From contig JAGTPG010000002.1 in NCBI GenBank assembly GCA_018195615.1, forward strand, positions 3,104,501 to 3,168,500: 64,000 nucleotides of DNA. Direction: 5' to 3'. The translations under genes were made by a program, and so were the position numbers. Source of the DNA: Streptomyces tuirus (GTDB lineage Bacteria; Actinomycetota; Actinomycetes; Streptomycetales; Streptomycetaceae). Under the pieces are notes generated by a model. The model searched no databases. It worked only from the letters and a program-made list of their open reading frames with translations, and had not been told where the DNA came from. Of this stretch, positions 57,180-64,000 are shown piece by piece; the first letter of the stretch is position 1; every line of letters begins with the position of its first letter.

Positions 57180-59161
57180 TGACCCGCATGATGACCCGCA
57201 AGGGCCTCGCCGAGTCACTGTCCCGGCCCGGCGTCCGGCTGCGCGGCTGGCGCCGGCTGCCGCTGCTGTCGAAGGTCGCCGTCTGCTTCCTGGCGGTCGT
57301 CGTCCTGGTGGCGCTGCTCGCGCCGGTCCTCGCCCCGCACGACCCGCTCGACCAGCAGCCGCCCGTCGACGGCACCGGGCACCCCTCCGCCGAGCACTGG
57401 ATGGGCCAGGACAGCCTCGGCCGGGACATCCTCAGCCGGCTGATGTACGGGGCGCGCTGGTCGCTCGCGATCGGGCTCGGTGCCACCGCCCTCGCCCTGG
57501 TGGTCGGCGCGCTGCTCGGGGCGATCGCCGCGACCTCCCGCAAGGCGGTCGACGAGACCCTGATGCGCTGCCTGGACGTCGTGATGGCGTTCCCCGGCAT
57601 CGCCCTCGCCGCCGTGCTGGTGGCGGTGTTCGGCGGCGGCATCACGGTGCTGATCTGCGCGATCGCGTTCCTGTTCACCCCGCCGGTGGCGCGGGTGGTC
57701 CGGGCGAACGTCCTCGACCAGTACGGCGAGGACTATGTGACGGCGGAACGGGTGATCGGCGCCCGGACCCCGCACATCGTGCTGAGGCACGTGGCGATCA
57801 ACTGCGCCGCGCCGGTGCTGGTGTTCTGCACGGTCCAGGTCGCCGAGGCGATCGTGTTCGAGGCGTCGCTGTCCTTCATCGGGGCGGGTGTACGGCCGCC
57901 CGACCCGTCCTGGGGCAGTGTCATCGCGGACGGCAAGAACATGGTGCTGACCGGCGGCTGGTGGGCGACCGTGTTCCCCGGCCTGCTGATGCTGGTCACG
58001 GTGCTGTCGCTGAACATCCTGTCCGAGGGCGTGTCCGACGCGTGGGCGGCCCCGTCGGCGCGGGAGGTGGACACGCCCGAGGCCGACCGGCTCCAGGCGC
58101 CGGAGCCCGGCAGCGGGGAGGTCGTGCGGCTGCCCGGCCTCGGGGAGGCGGCCCGGCGCTTGCGGGCCAGGGCCCGGCACGTGCCCCGGGACGGGCAGCC
58201 GGTCCTCGCGGTGGAGAACCTCGCCATCGGCTTCGACCAGCGGCACGGCGGCGTGGACATCGTGGACGGCATCGGCTTCGAGGTGCATCCCGGGGAGGTG
58301 CTCGGGCTGGTCGGCGAGTCGGGCTGCGGCAAGTCGCTGACCGCGCTGGCGATCATGGGGCTCCAGCCGAAGGGGGCGCGCGTCGGCGGCCAGGTCCGGT
58401 TCGGCGGGCGGGACCTGCTCGCCGAACCGATGCGCGTACGCCGCAAGCTCCTGGGCCACGAGATGGCGATGATCTACCAGGACGCCCTGTCGTCGCTGAA
58501 CCCGGCGATGACGATCCGCGCCCAGCTCAAGCAGGTCGTCCGGCGCGGCGGGCGCCGCGGTCCCGCCGAGCTGCTGACGATGGTCGGCCTCGACCCCGAG
58601 CGCACCCTGCGCAGCTACCCGCACGAACTGTCCGGCGGGCAGCGCCAGCGCGTCCTGATCGCCATGGCCCTGTCCCGCGACCCGAAGCTGATCGTCGCCG
58701 ACGAACCGACGACCGCCCTCGACGTCACCGTGCAGGCGCAGGTCATAGAGCTGCTGCTGCGGCTGCGCGAGGAGCTGGGCTTCGCGCTGATCCTCGTCTC
58801 GCACGACCTGGCGCTGATCGCGGACGTCACCGACCGGGTGGTGGTGATGTACGGCGGGCAGATCGTGGAGACGGGTGTCACCGCCGACCTGGTGGAGGCC
58901 CCGGCCCACCACTACACGCGCGGCCTGCTCGGCAGTGTGCTGTCGCTGGAGTCGGGGCAGGAGCGGATGACGCAGATCAAGGGGGTCGTGCCGTCTCCGG
59001 CCGACTTCCCGGCGGGCTGCCGGTTCGCCGACCGGTGCCCGCGGGCGAGCGGGGTGTGCAGGACGACGGCCCCGGTGCTGGCCGGCACCGCGACCCATAC
59101 GGCGGCCTGCCACCACCCCGCCATAGAGCTGGCGACGACGGAGACCGAGGCGGTGTCATGA
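57176..59161 (+). CDS. Fused ABC permease (DppC type) and ATPase (DppD type)
   Basis: 661 residues. Residues 1-285: DppC permease (HWMGQDSLGRDILSRLMYGARWSL, EASLSFIGAGVRPPDPSWGSVIADG). Residues about 300-345: charged linker (EVDTPEADRLQAPEPGSGEVVRLPG). Residues about 345-661: ATPase with Walker A GESGCGKS (379-386), LSGGQRQRV, ADEPTTALD and the oligopeptide C-terminal Cys-rich domain (CRFADRCPRASGVC). One polypeptide thus supplies both. Overlaps both neighbours by four bases. Confidence 0.93.
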   Translation: MMTRMMTRKGLAESLSRPGVRLRGWRRLPLLSKVAVCFLAVVVLVALLAPVLAPHDPLDQQPPVDGTGHPSAEHWMGQDSLGRDILSRLMYGARWSLAIGLGATALALVVGALLGAIAATSRKAVDETLMRCLDVVMAFPGIALAAVLVAVFGGGITVLICAIAFLFTPPVARVVRANVLDQYGEDYVTAERVIGARTPHIVLRHVAINCAAPVLVFCTVQVAEAIVFEASLSFIGAGVRPPDPSWGSVIADGKNMVLTGGWWATVFPGLLMLVTVLSLNILSEGVSDAWAAPSAREVDTPEADRLQAPEPGSGEVVRLPGLGEAARRLRARARHVPRDGQPVLAVENLAIGFDQRHGGVDIVDGIGFEVHPGEVLGLVGESGCGKSLTALAIMGLQPKGARVGGQVRFGGRDLLAEPMRVRRKLLGHEMAMIYQDALSSLNPAMTIRAQLKQVVRRGGRRGPAELLTMVGLDPERTLRSYPHELSGGQRQRVLIAMALSRDPKLIVADEPTTALDVTVQAQVIELLLRLREELGFALILVSHDLALIADVTDRVVVMYGGQIVETGVTADLVEAPAHHYTRGLLGSVLSLESGQERMTQIKGVVPSPADFPAGCRFADRCPRASGVCRTTAPVLAGTATHTAACHHPAIELATTETEAVS

Positions 59162-60177
59162 GCACCCTGGTGGAGCTGTCCGACGCCCACGTCGTGCACA
59201 AGGCCCGCAGCGGCGGCCTCTTCACCCGCGACCGGGTGTACGCCCTGACCGGCGCCGACCTGGCGATCGCCCCCGGCGAGACCGTCGGTGTGGTGGGCGA
59301 GTCGGGCTGCGGCAAGTCCACGCTGGCGAAGGTGCTCGTGGGGGTGGAGCGGCCGACACAGGGAACCGTGTCCTTCCGGGGACAGGACCTGTGGGCGATG
59401 CCGGCCGCCGAGCGCCGCCGGGCCGTCGGTGGCAGCACCGGCATGATCTTCCAGGACCCGTCGACGGCCCTGAACCGCCGCCTGACCGTGCGGCAGATCC
59501 TGCGGGACCCGCTGGACGTGCACGACCGGGGCACTCGCGGTCAACGTGACGAGAGAGTCAGGGAGTTGATGTCCCTCGTCGGCCTGCCCCGGGCCCTCGC
59601 CGACGCCCTGCCGGGTCAGCTGTCGGGCGGGCAGCGGCAGCGCGTCGCGATCGCCCGGGCGCTGGCACTGGACCCCGACCTGGTGGTGGCGGACGAGCCG
59701 ACCAGCGCCCTGGACGTCTCGGTCCGGGCCCAGATCCTCAATCTGCTGCTGGATCTGAAGGAACGCCTGGGCCTGGCCCTGGTGTTCGTCTCGCACGACA
59801 TCCAGACGGTGCGGCGGATGAGCGACCGCGTGATCACCATGTACCTGGGCCGGATCGTGGAGGAGTCCCCGGCCGCCCTGGTCACCGACCGGGCCCGGCA
59901 CCCTTACACCCGCGCGCTGTTCTCCGCCACGCCCGGACTGCTCGACCCGATCGACCCGATCCCGCTGGCCGGTCCTCTCCCGTCGGCGACGCGCCCGCCG
60001 AGCGGCTGCCCGTTCCGCACGCGCTGCTGGAAGGCGGACGGGGCGTGCGCGGAGGCGATGCCGGACTTCTCGGTCGCGTCGGCCCCCGCGCACCGCTTCC
60101 GCTGCCACCATCCTGTCCAGGAGGACGAGTCGACCCGCGACCTCGTCCGCCGACGCGACCCGATGGAGAGTCCATGA
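59158..60177 (+). CDS. ABC transporter ATP-binding protein, DppF type
   Basis: 339 residues. Walker A GESGCGKST, LSGGQRQRVAIARAL, ADEPTSALDVS, switch His in VSHDIQ, and the oligopeptide/dipeptide C-terminal domain with CPFRTRCWKADGAC. Second ATPase partner of the fused permease-ATPase. Overlaps the lyase gene by four bases. Confidence 0.93.
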   Translation: MSTLVELSDAHVVHKARSGGLFTRDRVYALTGADLAIAPGETVGVVGESGCGKSTLAKVLVGVERPTQGTVSFRGQDLWAMPAAERRRAVGGSTGMIFQDPSTALNRRLTVRQILRDPLDVHDRGTRGQRDERVRELMSLVGLPRALADALPGQLSGGQRQRVAIARALALDPDLVVADEPTSALDVSVRAQILNLLLDLKERLGLALVFVSHDIQTVRRMSDRVITMYLGRIVEESPAALVTDRARHPYTRALFSATPGLLDPIDPIPLAGPLPSATRPPSGCPFRTRCWKADGACAEAMPDFSVASAPAHRFRCHHPVQEDESTRDLVRRRDPMESP

Positions 60178-61106
60178 CGTCCACCCCGCCGACCGGTGTC
60201 ATCCCGCCCGTCTGCACGCCCCTGACACCGGACCGCGAGGTGGACGTTCCCTCGCTGCTCAGACTGGTCGACCATCTGGTGGCCGCCGGAGTGCACGGCC
60301 TGTTCGTGCTCGGGTCGTCGTCGGAGGCGGCCTATCTGACGGACCGGCAGCGCAGGCTCGTGGTCGAGTCGGTCGCGGCCCACGCCGGCGGACAGCTCCC
60401 GGTGCTGGCCGGGGCGATCGACATGACGACGCCCCGGGTCCTGGACCATGTCGCGTCGGTGACCGCGGCCGGCGCGGACGGGGTCGTCGTCACCGCCCCG
60501 TTCTACGCCCGCACCCACCCCGCGGAGATCGACCGCCACTACCGCACCGTCGCGGCAGCGAGCCCGGTCCCGGTCATCGCCTACGACATCCCGGTCGCCG
60601 TCCACACGAAGCTGCCCACGCACGTGGTCCTGGAGCTGGCCGCGGACGGTGTCCTGGCCGGGCTGAAGGACTCCAGCGGCGATCTGGCCGCCTTCCGCAA
60701 GGTCGTCACCGGCGCCCGGGACGACCAGGGCATCACCGGCTTCAGCGTGCTCACCGGCTCCGAGCTGATCGTCGACGCGGCCCTCGCGATCGGCGCGGAC
60801 GGCACCGTGCCCGGCCTCGGCAACGTCGACCCGCACGGCTACGTCCGCCTGTACGACCTTTTCCGCGCCGGGGACCGGGACGAGGCCCGTGCCGAACAGG
60901 AGCGGCTGTGCGCCCTGTTCGGCATGGTGACCGCCGGCGACCCGGCCCGCATGGGCCCCGGCTCCTCGGCGATCGGCGCTTTCAAGGCCGCGCTGCACCT
61001 GCGGGGCGTGATCGACTGCCCGGTCACGGCGCAGCCGCAGGTGCCGCTGTCGGAGGACGAGGTGGAGCGGGTGGGCAAGTACCTGGCGGCGGCCGGGCTG
61101 CTCTAG
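60174..61106 (+). CDS. DapA/N-acetylneuraminate lyase family aldolase
   Basis: 310 residues. TIM barrel of the DHDPS/NAL superfamily: GLFVLGSSSEAAYLTDRQRRLVVESV (GSSSE in place of GTTGE), AYDIP (catalytic Tyr in YDIP), GLKDSSGD (Schiff-base Lys in KDSSGD). The position in a GntR/ABC operon next to a sialidase remnant favours a neuraminate-type or keto-sugar-acid lyase over the lysine-pathway DapA. Its TAG stop shares CTAG with the stop of the sialidase remnant on the other strand. Confidence 0.88.
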   Translation: MTSTPPTGVIPPVCTPLTPDREVDVPSLLRLVDHLVAAGVHGLFVLGSSSEAAYLTDRQRRLVVESVAAHAGGQLPVLAGAIDMTTPRVLDHVASVTAAGADGVVVTAPFYARTHPAEIDRHYRTVAAASPVPVIAYDIPVAVHTKLPTHVVLELAADGVLAGLKDSSGDLAAFRKVVTGARDDQGITGFSVLTGSELIVDAALAIGADGTVPGLGNVDPHGYVRLYDLFRAGDRDEARAEQERLCALFGMVTAGDPARMGPGSSAIGAFKAALHLRGVIDCPVTAQPQVPLSEDEVERVGKYLAAAGLL

Positions 61107-61353
61107 AGGTCGTCGGCCGGCAGGCGGCGGAACTCGATGGTCTCGTACGTCCCCCGCGCTCCCGTCTCTGGTCGCGGGCGCCGTACGGGCCCCGGGTGAG
61201 GGCGATGGCGTGGCCGGGGCCGGTCGCGTACCAGCGCCAGGACGGGCGCTTCACCTGCGACGTGATCTCGCGGGGCGGGCTGAAGTGCAGGCCGTCGTCC
61301 CGGCTGCGCTGTACGAAGACCCGGCGGCTCTGCTCGGGCGTGACCGCCTTCCG
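61103..61353 (-). pseudogene. Eroded exo-alpha-sialidase gene, 3' fragment
   Basis: About 84 codons, no start. Reading from 61353: VFVQRSRDDGLHFSPPREITSQ, then KRPSWRWYATGPGHAIALTRGP, the unmistakable WYATGPGH block of bacterial sialidases. Then, after one base in the C run 61151-61155, it reaches TYETIEFRRLPADDL and TAG, the typical C-terminus. The 150-odd residues that normally lie between these blocks are deleted, and the N-terminal half is missing. It begins directly after the in-frame TGA of the NarL-type regulator and converges on the lyase gene, consistent with past sialidase function in this locus. Confidence 0.8.
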
Positions 61354-62016
61354 TCAGATGCTCCCCGGTGTCACCAGCCCCGACTCGTACGCCACGATGA
61401 CCAGCTGCGCCCGGTCCCGCGCCGACAGCTTGCCCATGATGCGGCTGACGTGGGTCTTCGCGGTGAGCGGACTCAGGCCCAGGGAGTCCGCTATCTCGGT
61501 GTTGTTGAGGCCCCGCGCGACCAGCGTGAGCACCTCGCGCTCACGGTCGGACAGACATTCGGGGCCGCCGGTCCGCGGTGCCGAGGGGCTGCGCAGGAAC
61601 CGCTCTATCAGCCGTGCCGTGGGCCCGGGCGACAGCAGGGACTCCCCGTCCGCGACCGTGCGGATGGCGTCGAGGAGTTCGGCCGGCCTGGTGTCCTTCA
61701 CCAGGAACCCGGAGGCGCCGGCGCGCAGGGCGTCCACGATGTACTCGTCGGTGTCGTAGGTGGTGAGGACCAGGACGCGGACGCCGGTGAGGTCCTCGTC
61801 GGCCGCGATGCGCCGGGTCGCCTCGATGCCGTCCAGGTCGGGCATGCGGATGTCCATCACCACGAGGTCGGGGCGCTCACTGCGGGCCAGTTCCACGGCC
61901 TGCCGGCCGGTGGCGGCCTGACCGACGACCCGCATGTCCCGCGCCGACTCCACGAGCATCGCGAACGCCTCCCGTACCAGTGTCTGGTCGTCCGCGAGCA
62001 GCACTCGGACAGTCAT
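61354..62016 (-). CDS. NarL/LuxR-family response regulator
   Basis: 220 residues. Receiver 1-120 (LLADDQTLVREAF with acidic pocket; phosphoacceptor Asp in LVVMDIRMPDLDG; Lys in LVKDTRPAEL) and a LuxR HTH (LSDREREVLTLVARGLNNTEIADSLGLSPLTAKTHVSRIMGKL) near 155-200. Starts at ATG 62016, overlapping the kinase stop by four bases. The C-terminus VIVAYESGLVTPGSI is normal length. Confidence 0.93.
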   Translation of the reverse strand: MTVRVLLADDQTLVREAFAMLVESARDMRVVGQAATGRQAVELARSERPDLVVMDIRMPDLDGIEATRRIAADEDLTGVRVLVLTTYDTDEYIVDALRAGASGFLVKDTRPAELLDAIRTVADGESLLSPGPTARLIERFLRSPSAPRTGGPECLSDREREVLTLVARGLNNTEIADSLGLSPLTAKTHVSRIMGKLSARDRAQLVIVAYESGLVTPGSI

Positions 62017-63254
62017 CCGTTCCTCTCCCCCGTCGTGGTCAGCGGCAGGACCGCGGTGACCTCGAACCCGCCCCCGTTACGCGGCCCGGCGTCGAGTGTC
62101 CCACCCACACTCCGGGCCCGCTCCCGCATCCCGACGAGCCCGAAGCCCGGGGTGCCGTCCGGGGCCGGTCCGGTGCCGTCGTCCCGCACCGACAGGTGCA
62201 GGGCGCCCTGCCGCTCGTCCAGCTCCACTCGGACGGCCGGTTCGGGTCCCGCGTGCCGTACCGCGTTCGTCAGTGCCTCCTGCACGATGCGGTAGGCGGC
62301 GGCGCCGACGGCGGGCGGTGCCTGCCGTATCCGTACGGTCTGCTCGACCCGTGCTCCGGCGAGCCGCGCCGCCTCGGCCAGGTCGGGCAGGCCGTCCAGG
62401 CCGGGAAGCGGGCCGGGGGCGTCCGGTGAGCCGTGCTCGCGCAGCACCTCCAGCGTCGTACGGAGTTCGCCGCGGGCGCTGCGGCAGGTCTCGGCGATGT
62501 CGTCGAGGGCCTTGGCGACGCTCTCCCGGTCGAGCCGCTCGGGGTCCGCGGACAGCACGTGGGCGGCGACGGAGGTCTGCACGCCGATGAGGGTGATGCT
62601 GTGCGCGAGCAGGTCGTGCAGGTCCCGGGCGATCCGCAGCCGCTCCTCGGCGACCCGCCGCCGGGCCTCCTCCTCGCGGGTGCGTTCGGCGCGTTCGGCG
62701 CGCTCCACGATGGATGCGACGTACTGGCGGTAGATCCGCACATCGGCACCGCAGAACAGCACGGCGACGACCCAGCCGGACGCCTTCAGCAACCCCAGCG
62801 CCTCGTGGGCGCTGATGGTGAGCATCACGCTCACCGCCAAGGAGATGACGCCGATACCGACCAGGACGGTGCGCAGCGGCCGGCCGGTGACGGCGACGGT
62901 GTAGAGGGCGACGTAGGCGGCCTGGGTGGCCGCGATGTGCGGGTAGCCGAGGAAGTGGTAGGGGAAGACGCAGGCCACCACGGCGACCAGTACGGGCACC
63001 GGACGGCGGCGGCGCCACACGAGCGGCACGTGGGAGACGAGCAGCAGGGCCCAGCCGAGCGCGTCGGGCCTGCGGCCGTCGTCGACGAACAGCGCGAGGA
63101 CGACGGAGAGCGCGGCGACGAGGACGGCGAGGACCGTGTCGTTGCGGAGGGCGTGCGGGGCGGTGAGGGGATCGCGGTTGATCGCGGCCATGATCCGCTC
63201 GGCGGGCCGGGACCAGGTCGCCGTTGCTGGGGTGGGTGCCTGCACGGGCATCAT
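62013..63254 (-). CDS. NarL-type sensor histidine kinase (HisKA_3)
   Basis: 413 residues (ATG 63254, or ATG 63251). About five transmembrane helices in residues 40-165 without a large extracellular domain; then a coiled coil (ERAERAERTREEEARRRVAEE), the phosphoacceptor in RIARDLHDLLAHSITLIGVQ (HisKA_3), and a compact HATPase with AAYRIVQEALTNAVRHAG and GFGLVGMRERARSVGG. The partner of the regulator at 61354. Signal unknown. Confidence 0.92.
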   Translation of the reverse strand: MMPVQAPTPATATWSRPAERIMAAINRDPLTAPHALRNDTVLAVLVAALSVVLALFVDDGRRPDALGWALLLVSHVPLVWRRRRPVPVLVAVVACVFPYHFLGYPHIAATQAAYVALYTVAVTGRPLRTVLVGIGVISLAVSVMLTISAHEALGLLKASGWVVAVLFCGADVRIYRQYVASIVERAERAERTREEEARRRVAEERLRIARDLHDLLAHSITLIGVQTSVAAHVLSADPERLDRESVAKALDDIAETCRSARGELRTTLEVLREHGSPDAPGPLPGLDGLPDLAEAARLAGARVEQTVRIRQAPPAVGAAAYRIVQEALTNAVRHAGPEPAVRVELDERQGALHLSVRDDGTGPAPDGTPGFGLVGMRERARSVGGTLDAGPRNGGGFEVTAVLPLTTTGERNG

Positions 63255-63265
63255 CCTCGGCCAGG

Positions 63266-63297
63266 AAGGCGCCCCTCCGGGAGGGGAAGGGCGCCTT
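63266..63297 (-). terminator. Hairpin terminator after the MMPL gene
   Basis: AAGGCGCCC (63266-63274) pairs with GGGCGCCTT (63289-63297), with an inner CTCC/GGAG pairing; nine bases after the MMPL stop and 12 bases before the kinase start. Confidence 0.75.
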
Positions 63298-63305
63298 TCG
63301 GTCGG

Positions 63306-64000
63306 TCAGGGGGCGTTCGCGGCAATGGGCTTGCGCTCCCCCGGCGGTTTCGTCGGCTCCGCCGCACGGGAGAGCCTCCCCGGCCACCACATCCGCCGCT
63401 TCAGCAGCACACTCGCGGTGGTCACCAGGTACGTCCGCACCAGGAACGTGTCCAGCAGCACGCCCACCGCGATGACGAACCCGAGCTCCACGAGTCCCAC
63501 CATGGGCATCGTCGTCAGCACCGCGAACGTGGCCGCGAGCACCACTCCCGCCGAGGCGATGACCCCGCCGGTCGTCCGCAGGGCGGTCAGCGCGGCAGCC
63601 TCCGGCTCCGCCCCCCGCACGGACTCCTCCCGCATCCGGTGCATCAGGAAGATCCCGTAGTCGACCCCGAGGGCGACGAGGAACACGAAGGACAGCAGCC
63701 CCAGCCCGGGATCGTTCCCCTGGAACCCGAAGACCGGTTCGAACACCAGGCCCCCGATGCCGAGCGCGGCTCCCCAGACCGCGACGACCGCCGCCAGCAG
63801 CAGCAACGGCGCGACCAGGCTCCTCAGCAGCCCGACCAGGATGACGAACACCGCGCCGAGCACCAGCGGCACGATCACCTTCCGGTCGCGCGCCTCGCTC
63901 TCGGCCAGATCGATCTGCTGGACACTGGGCCCGCCGACGTAGGCACCCACGGGGTCCAGCCCGGCGCGCAGCGCCTCGATCGTCCGGGTCTCGGCCGCCG
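63306..64000 (-). CDS. MMPL-family (RND-like) membrane transporter, C-terminal part; start outside window
   Basis: The visible 230 residues are the C-terminal membrane domain: ESEARDRKVIVPLVLGAVFVILVGLLRSLVAPLL, ALGVDYGIFLMHRMREE (the conserved GxDYGIFL motif with Asp in the membrane) and VGLVELGFVIAVGVLLDTFLVRTYLVTTASVLL. About six helices. Homologues export lipids or siderophores in mycobacteria; the substrate here is unknown. The gene continues past position 64000. Confidence 0.9.
   Translation of the reverse strand, partial: AAETRTIEALRAGLDPVGAYVGGPSVQQIDLAESEARDRKVIVPLVLGAVFVILVGLLRSLVAPLLLLAAVVAVWGAALGIGGLVFEPVFGFQGNDPGLGLLSFVFLVALGVDYGIFLMHRMREESVRGAEPEAAALTALRTTGGVIASAGVVLAATFAVLTTMPMVGLVELGFVIAVGVLLDTFLVRTYLVTTASVLLKRRMWWPGRLSRAAEPTKPPGERKPIAANAP

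Overview
The window is high-GC DNA (about 70 percent or more, strong G/C bias at third codon positions, many GTG starts, short ATGA or GTGA overlaps between genes) and reads as a chromosomal segment of a Streptomyces-type actinomycete. Gene content and order (SoxR-type FMN reductase, nirBD, ppdK, dusB, glyS, znuACB-zur, uppS, recO) resemble, as I remember it and unchecked, the core region around SCO2478-SCO2510 of S. coelicolor, with accessory genes interleaved.

Layout. 0-3.4 kb: gamma-glutamylcyclotransferase-like protein, an NADPH-dependent FMN reductase behind a SoxR-type box, a secreted/anchored small protein, an HxlR regulator and a TauE/SafE permease. 3.5-7.8 kb: assimilatory nitrite reductase operon (FAD reductase, nirB, nirD) closed by a very clear terminator. 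7.8-12.5 kb: a mycothiol-type DinB protein, an SDR/phosphotransferase pair, an unusual HTH-membrane-peptidoglycan protein and a secreted I36-type inhibitor. 12.5-20 kb: a coupled beta-carbonic anhydrase/SulP anion transporter pair whose transporter has a long Gly/Trp/Pro repeat N-terminus, a two-component system, a PhoX-like protein and an Excalibur protein. 20-26.4 kb: Nudix, serine hydrolase, erythromycin-esterase-like protein and pyruvate phosphate dikinase. 26.4-31.5 kb: ROK regulator divergent from two debranching-type glycosidases. 31.6-41.3 kb: LTA-synthase-like sulfatase, DusB, MFS exporter, acetyltransferase, TetR/aldo-keto reductase pair, LysE exporter, EEP-family protein. 41.3-48 kb: GlyRS, zinc ABC transporter with Zur, UppS, RecO. 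47.8-53.6 kb: an XRE/DUF397 cassette, a secreted TAP-like peptidase, VOC protein, putative GH-A enzyme, tyrosine phosphatase. 53.6-61.35 kb: a GntR-regulated peptide/opine-type ABC transporter with a DapA/NanA-family lyase and the eroded end of a sialidase gene, best read as a sialic-acid (or related sugar acid) uptake and cleavage locus. 61.35-64 kb: a NarL-type two-component pair and the C-terminal part of an MMPL protein that runs off the window.

An important technical point: at least 16 genes, including essential ones (glyS, uppS) and conserved ones (ppdK), are broken by a single missing base, almost always in a run of G or C. All can be repaired by adding one G/C. I therefore treat them as single intact genes carrying consensus-sequence errors, not pseudogenes; the coordinates given span both frames. 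The only remnant I believe is truly degraded is the sialidase fragment at 61.1-61.35 kb.
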